The notes: a model not told the origin generated them from the sequence alone. A DNA stretch of 64,000 nt from Pseudomonas sp. MYb327 (GCF_040438925.1 NZ_CP159258.1:1130001-1194000), one strand, 5' to 3'. Shown: positions 1 through 9,892, counted from the stretch's first letter. Program-made: numbers and translations.

Positions 1-452
1 CTGCGCGGCGCCCGGAACAGGTCAAGGATCTGCAGGCCCAGGGTTATCAAACACTGCAACTGGACAAACCCGAAGATCTGGGCGCGCAGGTGAATGCCGT
101 GTTCACCGGTGGCGCTGACGTGATTTTCGACACCACCGGTTTCTGGCTGCCGGCGTCCGTCGCCGCTCTGGCCACCTTTGGTCGCATCGCCATTATCGCC
201 GCGCCGGTGGACGGCATGGTGCAGTTGCCGGCCCTGGCGTTGTATCGCAAGGGCGGTTCGGTGGTGGGGATCAACTCGTTGCTCTACGGCGTGCAGGCCT
301 GCGCGGCGATGCTCGATAAGTTCGGGCAGTTCTTTGATCAGGACTTGTTGCCTTTGCCCCAAGGCTTGTTCGAGTCACCACTGGCCGAAGGGCTGGCGCG
401 TTATGCCGAGGTCAATCAAGGCAGTGGCGATAAAGTAATCCTGTTGCCATAA
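1..452 (+). CDS. Zinc-type alcohol dehydrogenase / quinone oxidoreductase family protein, C-terminal part (5' end outside window)
   Basis: The gene enters from the left edge; the reading frame is open from base 3 and ends with TAA after KVILLP. What is seen is the second half of the nucleotide-binding domain of a medium-chain dehydrogenase/reductase: a strand ending in GGADVIFDTTG, followed by a segment like FGRIAIIAAP and a GINSLLYG stretch, which is the order typical of NAD(P)H:quinone oxidoreductases and zinc alcohol dehydrogenases. The cofactor Gly-rich loop and any zinc ligands lie outside the window, so the substrate cannot be assigned. It is followed by a REP palindrome and then selD, so it is probably not in the selD operon. 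Confidence 0.7.
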   Translation, partial: ARRPEQVKDLQAQGYQTLQLDKPEDLGAQVNAVFTGGADVIFDTTGFWLPASVAALATFGRIAIIAAPVDGMVQLPALALYRKGGSVVGINSLLYGVQACAAMLDKFGQFFDQDLLPLPQGLFESPLAEGLARYAEVNQGSGDKVILLP

Positions 453-460
453 CTGACTCC

Positions 461-541
461 TGTAGGAGCTGCCGCAGGCTGCAATCTTTTGATCCTGAAA
501 AAATCAACATCAAAAGATCGCAGCCTGCTGCAGCTCCTACA
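461..541. repeat. REP palindrome, GTAGGAGCTGCCGCAGGCTGC type
   Basis: Two inverted copies of a TGTAGGAGCTGC-CGCAGGCTGC unit face each other around an AT-rich centre, so the whole can fold as one long hairpin. It lies between the end of the dehydrogenase gene and selD. The same family recurs at 13183-13246. Confidence 0.85.
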
Positions 542-572
542 CTTAACGGCACTTATTCTTCGAGGTGCCCCC

Positions 573-1607
573 ATGAGCGAGCCGATCCGTCTGACCCAGT
601 ACAGCCACGGTGCTGGTTGCGGTTGCAAGATTTCCCCCCAGGTACTGGAAGTGATTCTGGCCGGCAGCGGGGCGCAGAACCTGGACCCCAAACTGTGGGT
701 CGGCAATGCCTCGCGCGATGACGCGGCGGTGTATGCCATCGACGAAGAGCGCGGCGTGGTCTCGACCACCGACTTTTTCATGCCGATCGTCGACGATCCG
801 TTTGATTTCGGCCGCATCGCCGCCACCAACGCCATCAGTGATATCTACGCCATGGGTGGCGATCCGTTGATGGCGATCGCGATCCTCGGTTGGCCAGTGA
901 ATGTGCTGGCGCCGGAAATTGCCCGTGAGGTGATTCGCGGCGGCCGTGCGGTGTGTGACGAGGCGGGCATTCCTTTAGCTGGCGGGCATTCCATCGACGC
1001 ACCGGAGCCGATTTTCGGCCTCGCCGTCACCGGGCTGGTGCAAAAGCGTCACATGAAGCGCAACGACACCGCCACCGCCGGTTGCCTGCTGTACCTGACC
1101 AAACCCTTGGGCATCGGCATCCTCACCACCGCCGAGAAGAAGGGCAAGTTGCGCAATGCCGACATCGGCCTGGCACGCGACTGGATGTGCACCCTGAACA
1201 AACCCGGCAGCCGTTTCGGCAAACTCGACGGCGTGACGGCGATGACCGACGTCACCGGTTTCGGTCTGCTCGGGCATCTGGTGGAAATGGCTGACGGCAG
1301 CCACCTCACCGCACGAGTCGAATACGACCGCGTGCCGCGTCTGCCGGGCGTCGAGTATTACCTCGAACAGGGCTGCATTCCCGGCGGGACCTTGCGCAAC
1401 TTCGACAGCTACGCCAGCAAACTCGGGCGCCTGCAGGAGTTGCACAAGCGCGTGCTGTGCGATCCTCAGACCAGCGGCGGCCTGCTGGTTGCCGTGACGC
1501 CGGAGGGCAATGATGCGTTTCTGACGGTGGCCGCCGAACTGAGCTTGAGCCTGGCGCCCATCGGTGAACTGGTCGAGCGACAGGGCAACGCGGTCGAGGT
1601 GTCTTGA
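573..1607 (+). CDS. selD: Selenide, water dikinase
   Basis: SelD makes selenophosphate from selenide and ATP, the selenium donor for selenocysteine and for 2-selenouridine in tRNA. The product is 344 residues, the normal family length. The N-terminal GAGCGCK motif is present with Cys at about positions 16 and 18, so this is a cysteine-type enzyme and not a selenoprotein. The PurM/AIRS-type fold is visible in the [21 protein letters not shown] and CDPQTSGG motifs. The frame is open further upstream into the REP palindrome, but the ATG at 573 gives the conserved [11 protein letters not shown] start, so I chose it. The stop overlaps the start of mnmH, so the two are one translationally coupled operon. 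Confidence 0.97.
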   Translation: MSEPIRLTQYSHGAGCGCKISPQVLEVILAGSGAQNLDPKLWVGNASRDDAAVYAIDEERGVVSTTDFFMPIVDDPFDFGRIAATNAISDIYAMGGDPLMAIAILGWPVNVLAPEIAREVIRGGRAVCDEAGIPLAGGHSIDAPEPIFGLAVTGLVQKRHMKRNDTATAGCLLYLTKPLGIGILTTAEKKGKLRNADIGLARDWMCTLNKPGSRFGKLDGVTAMTDVTGFGLLGHLVEMADGSHLTARVEYDRVPRLPGVEYYLEQGCIPGGTLRNFDSYASKLGRLQELHKRVLCDPQTSGGLLVAVTPEGNDAFLTVAAELSLSLAPIGELVERQGNAVEVS

Positions 1608-2704
1608 TGTCTGACGACTGCGCCGATTACCGCGACATCTTCCTCAACGAGCGGCCGATGATGGATGCCCGCGCGCCGGTCGAGTTTTCCAAGGGATCGT
1701 TCCCAGGTGTGATCAACCTGCCGCTGATGAACGATCACGAACGGCAGCGGGTCGGCACTTGCTACAAACAGCACGGTCAGCAAGCGGCCATCGAGCTGGG
1801 TCATCAATTGGTCTGCGGCGAGATCAAGGCCCATCGCATCCAGGCCTGGGCAGACTTCGCCCGGGCGCATCCCGATGGGTTTATCTATTGTTTTCGCGGC
1901 GGCTTGCGCTCGCAGATTGTCCAGCAATGGCTCAAGACCGAGGCGGGCATCGACTATCCACGGGTCGCTGGCGGTTACAAGGCCATGCGTACCTTTCTAC
2001 TGGAGACCGTCGATCAAGCCGTCGGCCAATGTGATTTCGTCTTGCTGGGCGGCATGACCGGCACCGGTAAAACCGAAGTGCTAACGCAGTTGAGCAATGG
2101 GCTGGACCTTGAAGGTCATGCCAATCATCGCGGCTCCAGTTTCGGCAAACGCGCCACCGGCCAACCGTCCAACATCGACTTTGAAAACCGCCTGGCGGTG
2201 GACCTGCTGAAGAAGCGTGCTCGCGGAATCGACCAGTTCGTGCTGGAAGACGAGAGCCGCGCAATTGGCAGTTGTGCGCTGCCACTGCCGCTGTATCAGG
2301 GCATGCAGCAATTTCCGATGGTCTGGCTCGAAGACAGCCTGCAAGGGCGGGTCGAGCGGATCCTGCATGATTATGTGGTGGACTTGTGTGCCGAGTTCAT
2401 CGCCGTGCATGGCGACGAAGGTTTTGTGCTGTTTTCCGAGCGTCTGCTGGCGAGCCTGGACAATGTGCAGAAACGCCTGGGCGGTGAGCGTCATCGACGG
2501 ATGCTGGTGCTGATGGAAGACGCGTTGGCGGAGCAGGGACACAGCGGCGCAGTGGATTTGCACCGGGGCTGGATCGAAGGGTTGCTGACGGAATATTACG
2601 ATCCGATGTATGCCTTTCAACGGGAGAAAAAAGGCGCACGGATCGAGTTTTCCGGGGAGCGGGAGGCGGTATTGGAGTATTTGCGAGAGCGGAGCAGTCA
2701 GTGA
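1607..2704 (+). CDS. mnmH: tRNA 2-selenouridine synthase
   Basis: MnmH (SelU, YbbB) converts 5-substituted 2-thiouridine at tRNA position 34 to geranylated and then selenated forms, using the selenophosphate made by SelD. The 365-residue protein has an N-terminal rhodanese domain with the active-site motif YCFRGGLRS (Cys at about 95) and a C-terminal P-loop domain with GGMTGTGKT at about 148-156. A TTG lies one codon upstream, but the ATG at 1607 shares its A with the TGA stop of selD, a usual coupled arrangement. Selenocysteine genes (selA, selB, selC) are not in the window, so what else the selenophosphate serves cannot be told from here. Confidence 0.95.
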   Translation: MSDDCADYRDIFLNERPMMDARAPVEFSKGSFPGVINLPLMNDHERQRVGTCYKQHGQQAAIELGHQLVCGEIKAHRIQAWADFARAHPDGFIYCFRGGLRSQIVQQWLKTEAGIDYPRVAGGYKAMRTFLLETVDQAVGQCDFVLLGGMTGTGKTEVLTQLSNGLDLEGHANHRGSSFGKRATGQPSNIDFENRLAVDLLKKRARGIDQFVLEDESRAIGSCALPLPLYQGMQQFPMVWLEDSLQGRVERILHDYVVDLCAEFIAVHGDEGFVLFSERLLASLDNVQKRLGGERHRRMLVLMEDALAEQGHSGAVDLHRGWIEGLLTEYYDPMYAFQREKKGARIEFSGEREAVLEYLRERSSQ

Positions 2705-2720
2705 AATTGAGGGTGGTTTT

Positions 2721-2800
2721 GCTGGCCCATCGCGAGCAGGCTCACTCCTGCATTTGAAATCATTCAGTGTGGGAGCGAGCCTGCTCGCGATGGGGCCAGC
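2721..2800. repeat. REP pair, GCGAGCAGGCTC type
   Basis: Two inverted units (GGCCCATCGCGAGCAGGCTC and GAGCCTGCTCGCGATGGGGC) about 30 bp apart form a paired REP (REPIN-like) unit. It lies between the convergent mnmH and histidine-phosphatase genes. Confidence 0.9.
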
Positions 2801-2816
2801 TTAGTCACTGCATCAC

Positions 2817-3491
2817 TCAAGTCGGGCAAGTCTCCTGCCCATTATCCAGCCCTTGCTTATAGCTATGACTGACCAGGCTGGCCTTGCCGTTATGCCAGGT
2901 CAGGGTCAGGACGAACAACGAATCGTAATCGCTGGATTCCCAGTCTTCGGTGATCTTCTGTTTCTTGCCGACCGCTTCCCCGGCGACCTTGTTGATCAGC
3001 TCCGGTAGGTAGCCATGAGACCAGGCAGTGTAGATGACCGAGTTGTGATATTTGTCGTGCAGCAGTTCATCGGCCAGGTCGCTGGTGTCGTTGGCCGAGA
3101 AGTTGATATTGACCGGCAAGCCGAGCTTGATCGCGCTCGGGCTGATGGTCATCAACGGGCGAATGTAGCTGTAGGAATTGTCCAGTTCGCCTTCCTCGAC
3201 GTTACGTGTCGGGTTGGCGGCAAACACATAGTTGGCCTTGCCGAATTTTTCCGGCAGCAGGGTAGCCAGATTGATGGCGCGGTTCAGGCCTTGGCAGTTG
3301 AGTTGACCGAGGCCGCCGTCGGGTTTTTCCGCGTGGCGCAGGAACACCAGCGTTTGGGTACCGTCCACCGGCTGAGCGCGGCTTTCGCGGGACTCCAGCA
3401 TCAAAAACAAAGCACTGGCCGCCAGCACAGCGGGCAAGAATATATAGGCACGATGTTTGAAGCGATTGGCTAATGTCAGAAATTTCATCAT
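2817..3491 (-). CDS. Histidine phosphatase superfamily protein, membrane-anchored
   Basis: The 224-residue product has a hydrophobic N-terminal segment (about residues 14-32, FLPAVLAASALFLML) ending near RAQP, consistent with a signal peptide or anchor, and then VFLRHAEKP, the RHG-type phosphohistidine motif of phosphoglycerate-mutase-like phosphatases. A second conserved His is seen in WSHGYLPEL. The predicted place of action is the periplasm; the substrate is unknown. A double ATG at the start leaves the start uncertain by one codon. It stands alone, convergent with mnmH and separated from it by a REP pair. Confidence 0.75.
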   Translation of the reverse strand: MMKFLTLANRFKHRAYIFLPAVLAASALFLMLESRESRAQPVDGTQTLVFLRHAEKPDGGLGQLNCQGLNRAINLATLLPEKFGKANYVFAANPTRNVEEGELDNSYSYIRPLMTISPSAIKLGLPVNINFSANDTSDLADELLHDKYHNSVIYTAWSHGYLPELINKVAGEAVGKKQKITEDWESSDYDSLFVLTLTWHNGKASLVSHSYKQGLDNGQETCPT

Positions 3492-3856
3492 GGAATAAGG
3501 TTCTTCAGCGCATTCTGGTTAAGGCTGACAAACCTTTACACCGCGATTTTCCTGCGTCGGGTGTTTTCCATGTCGTTGAACCGGTCCGTTTCAAAGGGGC
3601 AGTGTTCAGAGTCCTCTGATGCCCATTTGGTTCGATACCGGCCGGGAGCGCAGCAATGTACCGGTAACCTTGAACGGCTTGGAGCAAAGGTTATCGACAA
3701 CATGTTGCGGAATTGTGGACACCCTACACCTGTTGGCTCGAAACACCCGTGATCTCCTTTAATTGCGACCATCAGCGATATTGATGGACCAAACGCTCCC
3801 AGCCCTGACTATCTCCATTATGATCGTCGCTCTTATTTCCCCGTGGATCCTTTCCC
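3492..3856. other. Intergenic region, no gene seen
   Basis: This stretch separates two divergent genes (histidine phosphatase and glutathione transferase) and so should hold both promoters. Short open frames exist on both strands, but none has a convincing ribosome binding site or a recognisable product. I see no strong repeat or terminator here. Confidence 0.5.
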
Positions 3857-4567
3857 ATGACCGATTTGTCCGCGTTCCCCATCACCGAAAAATGGCCGGC
3901 CCAATACCCTGAGTGGATTCAGCTCTACTCCTTGCCGACGCCCAACGGCGTCAAGGTCTCGATCATGCTTGAGGAGATCGGCCTGCCGTACGAGCCTCAT
4001 CGCGTCGGGTTCGAGACCAACGATCAGATGTCCCCGGAGTTCCTGTCGTTGAATCCCAACAACAAGATCCCGGCCATCCTCGATCCCCACGGCCCTGATG
4101 GCCAACCATTGCCGTTGTTCGAGTCCGGGGCGATTCTGATCTACCTCGCCGACAAGACCGGGCAATTGCTGGCCCAGGAATCGGCGGCGCGCTATGAAAC
4201 CATTCAGTGGCTGATGTTCCAGATGGGCGGCATCGGGCCGATGTTTGGCCAGCTCGGTTTCTTCAATATATTTGCCGGCAAGGATTACGAGGACAAGCGC
4301 CCCCGTGACCGCTATGTCGAAGAGAGCAAACGCCTGCTCGGCGTCCTCGACAAGCGCCTTGAAGGGCGTGACTGGATCATGGGCGAGCGCTACACCATTG
4401 CCGACATCGCGACCTTTCCGTGGATTCGCAACCTGATCAGCCGATATGAGGCTGGTGATTTGGTGGGCATCCAGAACTTCCCCAACGTCACACGGGTACT
4501 GGAGAAATTCCTGGCGCGCCCGGCGGTGAAGCGCGGGCTGGAAATTCCGAAACCAATCACTGGTTAA
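3857..4567 (+). CDS. Glutathione S-transferase family protein, YfcG-like
   Basis: The 236-residue product has the layout of the bacterial Nu-class glutathione transferases (E. coli YfcG and YghU), which act mainly as disulfide-bond oxidoreductases with glutathione. Visible family features are LYSLPTPNGVK near the start of the thioredoxin-like domain, NPNNKIPAI, the glutathione-contacting FESGAILIYLA, and in the helical domain YTIADIATFPW and RPAVKRG near the C-terminus. The start follows a purine-poor leader, so it rests on family length. It is a single-gene unit, flanked downstream by a REP element and then hemB on the same strand. Confidence 0.85.
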   Translation: MTDLSAFPITEKWPAQYPEWIQLYSLPTPNGVKVSIMLEEIGLPYEPHRVGFETNDQMSPEFLSLNPNNKIPAILDPHGPDGQPLPLFESGAILIYLADKTGQLLAQESAARYETIQWLMFQMGGIGPMFGQLGFFNIFAGKDYEDKRPRDRYVEESKRLLGVLDKRLEGRDWIMGERYTIADIATFPWIRNLISRYEAGDLVGIQNFPNVTRVLEKFLARPAVKRGLEIPKPITG

Positions 4568-4579
4568 TTCACACATACC

Positions 4580-4669
4580 TGTAGGAGCTGTGTTGGATGC
4601 GATGGCGGTGGCACATTCAACATGGATGCTGGGTGTCCGGGCCTCATCGCTGGCAAGCCAGCTCCTACA
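4580..4669. repeat. REP pair, GTAGGAGCTGGCTTGCCAGC type
   Basis: A degenerate left arm (TGTAGGAGCTGTGTTGGATG) and an intact right arm (CATCGCTGGCAAGCCAGCTC followed by CTACA) are arranged as inverted repeats between the glutathione-transferase gene and hemB. Confidence 0.8.
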
Positions 4670-4811
4670 AGATTTTGCGTTGGCCCGGATGATTGTTGCC
4701 GTTCCGGTAACGCTGTCTTGAGCGTTCGACATTTGTACCCTGCGCCTTGCAGGGCATAAGCTTCACCCCCTCTACGACTTTCGTCTCGTCCTCCGATTTT
4801 CAGGAATGCCC

Positions 4812-5786
4812 ATGTCCAGCCAGTTCCCCGAAGCACGTCCACGCCGTCTGCGCCGCAATGCGAGCCTGCGCAGTCTGTTCCAGGAAACCGAGTTCAGCTT
4901 GAACGACCTGGTGCTGCCGATTTTCGTCGAAGAAGAAATCGACGATTTCGTACCGATCAAAAGCATGCCCGGCGTGATGCGAATTCCCGAGTCGAAACTG
5001 GCCGGCGAAATCGAGCGCTATGCCCGGGCCGGGATCAAGTCGGTGATGACCTTCGGTGTATCTCATCACCTGGACGGCAACGGCAGCGACACCTGGAACG
5101 ACAATGGCCTGGTGTCGCGCATGTCGCGCATCGCCAAGGATGCCGTGCCGGAAATGATAGTCATGTCCGACACTTGCTTCTGCGAGTACACCGACCACGG
5201 CCATTGCGGTGTGCTGCATAACCACGAAGTCGACAACGACCAGACCCTGATCAATCTCGGCAAACAAGCGGTGGCGGCGGCCCGTGCCGGTGCCGATGTG
5301 ATTGCCCCGTCCGCCGCCATGGACGGGCAAGTCCAGGCCATTCGCCGGGCACTGGATGAAAACGGTTTTACCCAGACAGCGATCATGGCCTATTCGACCA
5401 AATTCGCCTCGGCGCTCTATGGCCCGTTCCGCGAGGCCGGCGGCAGCGCGCTCAAGGGCGACCGCAAAAGCTATCAGATGAACCCGATGAATCGCCGCGA
5501 AGCGGTGCGCGAATCGCTGCTGGACGAACAGGAAGGCGCCGATGCGCTGATGGTCAAACCGGCCGGCGCGTACCTGGACATCATCCGCGACATTCGCGAA
5601 GTGTCGCGCCTGCCGCTGTCGGCGTATCAGGTGAGCGGTGAGTACGCGATGATCAAGTTTGCCGCGCAGGCCGGGGCGATCGATGAAGATCGCGTGGTGC
5701 GAGAAAGCCTGGGGGCGATCAAGCGGGCGGGGGCGGATTTGATTTTCACCTACTTCGCGATGGACCTGGCCCTGGCCGGGATCTAA
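4812..5786 (+). CDS. hemB: Delta-aminolevulinic acid dehydratase (porphobilinogen synthase), zinc-type
   Basis: HemB condenses two 5-aminolevulinate molecules to porphobilinogen in haem and corrin synthesis. The product is 324 residues, the length of the E. coli enzyme, and is E. coli-like throughout. The two Schiff-base lysines are seen in [16 protein letters not shown] and [12 protein letters not shown]. The metal site has the cysteine cluster [15 protein letters not shown], typical of zinc-dependent enzymes; the well-studied P. aeruginosa HemB instead uses Mg and lacks these cysteines. An ATG at 4806 sits directly against the AGGA ribosome site, so the ATG at 4812 with a six-base spacing is the better start. 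A second hemB elsewhere in the genome is likely but not visible. Confidence 0.93.
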   Translation: MSSQFPEARPRRLRRNASLRSLFQETEFSLNDLVLPIFVEEEIDDFVPIKSMPGVMRIPESKLAGEIERYARAGIKSVMTFGVSHHLDGNGSDTWNDNGLVSRMSRIAKDAVPEMIVMSDTCFCEYTDHGHCGVLHNHEVDNDQTLINLGKQAVAAARAGADVIAPSAAMDGQVQAIRRALDENGFTQTAIMAYSTKFASALYGPFREAGGSALKGDRKSYQMNPMNRREAVRESLLDEQEGADALMVKPAGAYLDIIRDIREVSRLPLSAYQVSGEYAMIKFAAQAGAIDEDRVVRESLGAIKRAGADLIFTYFAMDLALAGI

Positions 5787-5822
5787 AGCCATTCTGAGCC
5801 CTGAGCCCTGAGCCCTGAACTT

Positions 5823-5916
5823 TGTAGGAGCTGGCTTGCCAGCGATGACGGCAGCCCAGCCAACATAGATAGATGCTGGATCCAGCGGCCTCATCGCTGG
5901 CAAGCCAGCTCCTACA
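5823..5916. repeat. REP pair, GTAGGAGCTGGCTTGCCAGC type
   Basis: Two well-preserved inverted units with GTAGGAGCTGGCTTGCCAGC and its complement are separated by about 45 bp, between the convergent hemB and monooxygenase genes. Just upstream, 5796-5819 holds three copies of the seven-base tandem unit GAGCCCT. Confidence 0.9.
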
Positions 5917-5938
5917 GAGGGAAATGGTGTTTTTTGAA

Positions 5939-7468
5939 TCAAGTAAAAAACGGCCGAATCCCCTGAGACTGAAAATACCGTTCGATCACCTTCGGGTCCG
6001 AGCATGTCTCGGCAATCGCCACATAGGTATCCGGCCGCAACAGGTAAAACCCGTTACGCCCCAGGCCTGCCGTTTCAAATGCCGGCCGCCAGTCGAACAC
6101 ATGCAATGGCAGATGATGCTCGATGCACCAGGCGATCATCTCGTCGCTGGTGTCGCCATACACATGCACTTGCCAGGTCGGGCATTTGAGCGATTCGAAA
6201 TTATCCCCTTCACCATCATGGGCCCAGGGCAGGCGATCGCCACCGTGGACGTGCCCGGCCACGCCGGTACTCAACGGCATCCCGCGATAGTTCAGGGTGA
6301 TTTGCGACACCGTGCGAAACAGGAATTCGCGGGACGTCTCAAACGAGGCCATTTTCGGAATCACGAAGGGCGCCAGACGCGTGCGCAACAGGTCGGCCAT
6401 GCGGCCTTCGGCGGTGGCGAAACTGAAAACCCGGTCGGTGGTGGACACCAATTTGCGGGCAAATGCGATGCGTTCAGTTTCGTAGGTGTTGAGCAATTTG
6501 GCCTCGGCGGCGCCGCTCAAGACGGCCGCGAGTTTCCAGGCCAGATTGATCGCATCGCCAATCCCGGTGTTCATGCCCTGGCCCCCGGCGGGACTGTGCA
6601 CATGGGCAGCGTCGCCCAGTAAAAATGCACGTCCGGTGCGAAAGTGATCCGCGACCCGATGATGCACGCGGTAGGTCGAGAACCAGTTCACTTGTTCGAT
6701 CTGCACCTTCAGGTTTTCAATGGCCCGGCTGCTGACGTCGGCGAATTGCAGGGTGTCGGCATGCTCGACACGCTCATCACGGACGGTGCCGATCAAGCGT
6801 GCGCGCCCCGTCGCGGCCAACGGGAATACGGCGAGAAAATCCGCTTCATCGAGGTCCACGTGCAGCTCGCCGTTGAACGTCGGCCCGCTGGCCTGCACAT
6901 CGGCGACATAGAAAATCTGCTGATAGGTGCCGCCGGGAAATCCGGTATCCATGGACTTGCGCACAATTGACCGCGCACCGTCGCACCCGGCCAGATAGCA
7001 GGCCTGGCAGATTTCATGCTGGCCGTCAGGCAGGCGCAACGTCGCGGTGATGCCGTCGCCGGTTTCTTCGAAACCCAGCAGCTCGGTGCTGCGTTCGACG
7101 GTGATGCCGAAGGTTTCGAGGCGTTCAATCAGCAGGCGCTCATGTTCGTCCTGGGGGAATATTTCGAGGAACGCGTAGGGCGTCAGGCCTTCACCGACGT
7201 GGCTCAGGGGCAAGCGCGCGACGGCTTCGCCCTTGACCCAGAAATTGGCGGCCGCCACGCGATGGCCCTTTTGCACGACAGCCTCGCTGAGACCGAGCTG
7301 GCGATATAACTCCAGCGTCCGCGCCTGCACGGCCAATGCCCGCGACGTGGTGCCGGGGGCTGAAGTCTTGTCGATAATCCGTACGCTGACCCCGAGTTTG
7401 CTCAGCCACAGTGCCAGTACCAGTCCGGTCGGGCCGGCGCCGATGATCAATACATCGCTGCGGTGCAT
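5939..7468 (-). CDS. FAD-dependent aromatic-ring monooxygenase family protein
   Basis: The 509-residue product belongs to the class A flavoprotein hydroxylases (PheA/MhpA/PgaE type), which hydroxylate aromatic or polyketide substrates with NAD(P)H and O2. The dinucleotide fold IIGAGPTGLVLAL is at the N-terminus, the DG-type motif AGCDGARSIVRK in the middle, and the FAD-ribityl motif LLGDAAHVHSPAGGQGMNTG in the second third. The last ~130 residues resemble the thioredoxin-like C-terminal domain of phenol hydroxylases. The substrate is unknown. The gene lies downstream of the siderophore-receptor gene on the same strand, but a strong terminator separates them. Confidence 0.85.
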   Translation of the reverse strand: MHRSDVLIIGAGPTGLVLALWLSKLGVSVRIIDKTSAPGTTSRALAVQARTLELYRQLGLSEAVVQKGHRVAAANFWVKGEAVARLPLSHVGEGLTPYAFLEIFPQDEHERLLIERLETFGITVERSTELLGFEETGDGITATLRLPDGQHEICQACYLAGCDGARSIVRKSMDTGFPGGTYQQIFYVADVQASGPTFNGELHVDLDEADFLAVFPLAATGRARLIGTVRDERVEHADTLQFADVSSRAIENLKVQIEQVNWFSTYRVHHRVADHFRTGRAFLLGDAAHVHSPAGGQGMNTGIGDAINLAWKLAAVLSGAAEAKLLNTYETERIAFARKLVSTTDRVFSFATAEGRMADLLRTRLAPFVIPKMASFETSREFLFRTVSQITLNYRGMPLSTGVAGHVHGGDRLPWAHDGEGDNFESLKCPTWQVHVYGDTSDEMIAWCIEHHLPLHVFDWRPAFETAGLGRNGFYLLRPDTYVAIAETCSDPKVIERYFQSQGIRPFFT

Positions 7469-7540
7469 GTGCCGTTCCTCCTGGCGGTGTGGTTCAAGTA
7501 TGGTCCACGCGCGCCAGGCAGTGAGGCTAGCCGCTCAACG

Positions 7541-7580
7541 GAAAAAGGCCCGGCAGCGGTAAAGCTGCGGGGCCTTTTTC
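7541..7580. terminator. Rho-independent terminator, probably bidirectional
   Basis: A perfect outer stem GAAAAAGGCC/GGCCTTTTTC encloses an imperfect inner stem of GC pairs. It lies 17 bases past the stop of the TonB receptor gene and gives a U-run when read in either direction. Confidence 0.9.
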
Positions 7581-7596
7581 TGTTCAGTGCGGGCAA

Positions 7597-9813
7597 TCAG
7601 AAGTCGATGGTGCCCGACAGCTTCGCTACCCGTGGCTCGCCCTGGGTCAGGTAGCCGCCCTGGGCCGATTCCCAGTATTTCTTGTTGGCCACGTTTTCGA
7701 CACCGAAACGCAAGGTCACGTCCTTTTCCTGGACCTTGAAGGCATAACGGGCGCCGGCGTCGAAGCGGTTCCAGGTCGGCAGGCTGAGGTTGTTCGCCGC
7801 GTCTGCGTATTGGCCGCCGGTGCGCAACATCCGCCCATTCAGTGCTACGCCTTGCAGGCCCGGCACGTCCCAATCCACGTTGGCGTTGAACTGGAAGGTC
7901 GGCACGCCGATGGCCTGGTTTCCGTCATTGAGACCACCCTGGGTTTTCTTCAGTTCGGTGTCCATGACCGTCACGCCGCTGAGCAGGCGCAGGCCATCGA
8001 TCGGCTCGCCGAAGACGTTGAGTTCCACGCCTTTGTTGACCTGTTCACCGTCGTGGATGAAAACCGCGGTGGTGGCATCGAGGGCTTGGGTGTAGCCATC
8101 GGCCGGTTGCTCGATGCGATACACACCGAGCGTGGCGCCATAGGTGCCCATGTCGACTTTCACACCGGCTTCGATCTGCTTGGAGCGGGCCGGGGCAAAG
8201 ACTTCGTTGCCGTTGACCACCACGCGGGAACCCGCCGTGGTCGGTGCCGTCGGGCCTTCAGCCAGGCCTTCGATGCGGTTGGCGTAGAACGACACGTGAT
8301 CCCATGGCTTGAACACGATGCCGTACACCGGCGTGGTGATCGACTCGTCGTAGTTGGACGTCCGGGTTCCGGTGCCGTATGCGTAGCCCTGGACCACCAG
8401 TTGCTGGCGACGCGCACCGACGGTGACCAACAGTCGATCATCGAAGAAGCCCAGGGTGTCGGACACCGCGCCGCTGCGCACGAAGGTTTTGCCGGTGATG
8501 CCCGGATCGTGCAGGTCGCCGCCGGAGAAACCGCCCTGTGGGGCCGGCACGTCGACCGGGTGGTAGATGTTGTTTGGGTATTGGGTCAGGTCGAAATCGA
8601 AGGCGTTGCGCTGTTGGGTCCAGATACCAGCCAGGCCGAAGTTGAGCTGATGGCTGACCGGGCCGGTGTCGAAGCGACCATTGAGGCCGGCCATGGCGCT
8701 GGTGTTGTCCTCGTCGTGGGGAATGAACGAGCCGGTGGTGATGGAACTACCGTCGTTGCCCACCAGGGTAGTGCTGTTGTAATTACCGACTTCACGGGTG
8801 TGCTTGTGGCCCGCGGCGGCATAGGCGGTCCAGCTTTCGTTCAGGTCGTACTCGGCGCGCAGCATGCCGAAGGTGTCTTCGATCTGGGTGAAGCCCCACT
8901 TCTGTGCGTAGTTGGTGTCAGCCGACGGCGCATCCGGGATGTGCGTGGTGGTGGCGCCCAGGTTCACCGAGCTGCGGCCACCGTTGACGCGTTCTTTGGA
9001 GTAGATGAAATCGCCGGAAATGCGCAGGGCGTCGCCCCGGTAATCCAGGCCGATGGCAAACAGCTTGGAGCGCTGGTTTTCATCGTCGATGGCGGTGTCG
9101 CCCTCGCGCTGGGACAGGTTGACGCGTGCGCCGAAACGATTGTCTTCGCCAAAGCGCTGGCCGACGTCGAGGTGTTCACCGATTCGCCCGTCGTCGCTGA
9201 TGTCGGTGCTGAAGCGGCGCAACGGCACGTCACCGGCGCGCTTGGGTTGCAGGTTGACGCCGCCACCGATGCCGGAGCCGCTCGGCGTCACGCCGTTAAT
9301 GAAAGCGTTCGGGCCTTTGAAGACTTCCACGCGCTCCAGAGCGTCGGTGGAAATAATCTGCCGCGGCAGGATGCCGTACAGGCCATTGAAGGAAATATCG
9401 TCACCGTTGAGCGGCAGGCCACGGATCATGAAGGTCTGGGCCTGATTGGAAAAACCGGAAGCCTGACGCACCGACGAGTCGTTGAGCAGCACATCGCCGA
9501 CAGTTTCGGCTTGCTGATCGCGGATCAATTCTTCGGTGTAGGCGGTCATGCTGAACGGCACGTCCATGATGTCCTGGTTGCCCAGCACGCCCAGTTGACC
9601 ACCACGCGCGACTTGTCCGCCGGCGTACACCGGAGGGAGATCGGACTGAGTAGGGGCTTCGGCGTTGACGTTGACGTTGTCCAGCACCAGCGCTTTACCG
9701 TCGTTTTGTGCAGGTGTGGCGGGCGTTGTTGCGTGGGCAGTGACGGACAGCGAGCAAAGCAGGGCAATGAGCGTTGGGCGAAAAGGCACGCGGGTTCGGG
9801 CTGGAGTGGTCAT
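7597..9813 (-). CDS. TonB-dependent siderophore receptor
   Basis: This outer-membrane receptor of 738 residues imports ferric siderophores with energy from TonB-ExbB-ExbD. It has a signal peptide ending near AHA (about residue 28), a plug domain with VPFSMTAYTEELI, TFMIRGLPLNGDDISFNG and LERVEVFKGPNAFING, then a beta-barrel closing with a terminal Phe (SGTIDF). No N-terminal signalling (STN) domain is present, so it is a plain transporter and not a transducer of the FpvA type. Overall it resembles the Fiu/ferrichrome-type family; the ligand cannot be named. No siderophore synthesis gene or sigma/anti-sigma pair is adjacent. A possible Fur box lies about 80 bp upstream. Confidence 0.92.
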   Translation of the reverse strand: MTTPARTRVPFRPTLIALLCSLSVTAHATTPATPAQNDGKALVLDNVNVNAEAPTQSDLPPVYAGGQVARGGQLGVLGNQDIMDVPFSMTAYTEELIRDQQAETVGDVLLNDSSVRQASGFSNQAQTFMIRGLPLNGDDISFNGLYGILPRQIISTDALERVEVFKGPNAFINGVTPSGSGIGGGVNLQPKRAGDVPLRRFSTDISDDGRIGEHLDVGQRFGEDNRFGARVNLSQREGDTAIDDENQRSKLFAIGLDYRGDALRISGDFIYSKERVNGGRSSVNLGATTTHIPDAPSADTNYAQKWGFTQIEDTFGMLRAEYDLNESWTAYAAAGHKHTREVGNYNSTTLVGNDGSSITTGSFIPHDEDNTSAMAGLNGRFDTGPVSHQLNFGLAGIWTQQRNAFDFDLTQYPNNIYHPVDVPAPQGGFSGGDLHDPGITGKTFVRSGAVSDTLGFFDDRLLVTVGARRQQLVVQGYAYGTGTRTSNYDESITTPVYGIVFKPWDHVSFYANRIEGLAEGPTAPTTAGSRVVVNGNEVFAPARSKQIEAGVKVDMGTYGATLGVYRIEQPADGYTQALDATTAVFIHDGEQVNKGVELNVFGEPIDGLRLLSGVTVMDTELKKTQGGLNDGNQAIGVPTFQFNANVDWDVPGLQGVALNGRMLRTGGQYADAANNLSLPTWNRFDAGARYAFKVQEKDVTLRFGVENVANKKYWESAQGGYLTQGEPRVAKLSGTIDF

Positions 9814-9892
9814 GATTCGTTCCGGGCGGCGCGCCGCCTTTGAGAAAAATTGTGACGGCGCGGGAACTCCTTGCGCAAATACGACTCCAGGG

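Noticed and set aside
3561..3752. 63-codon frame between the histidine phosphatase and glutathione-transferase genes
   Set aside because: There is no ribosome site, signal or similarity that I can recognise.
7810..9843. 677-codon open frame on the + strand opposite the TonB receptor
   Set aside because: It is the antisense shadow of a GC-rich gene; the minus strand gives a complete receptor with signal peptide and barrel.
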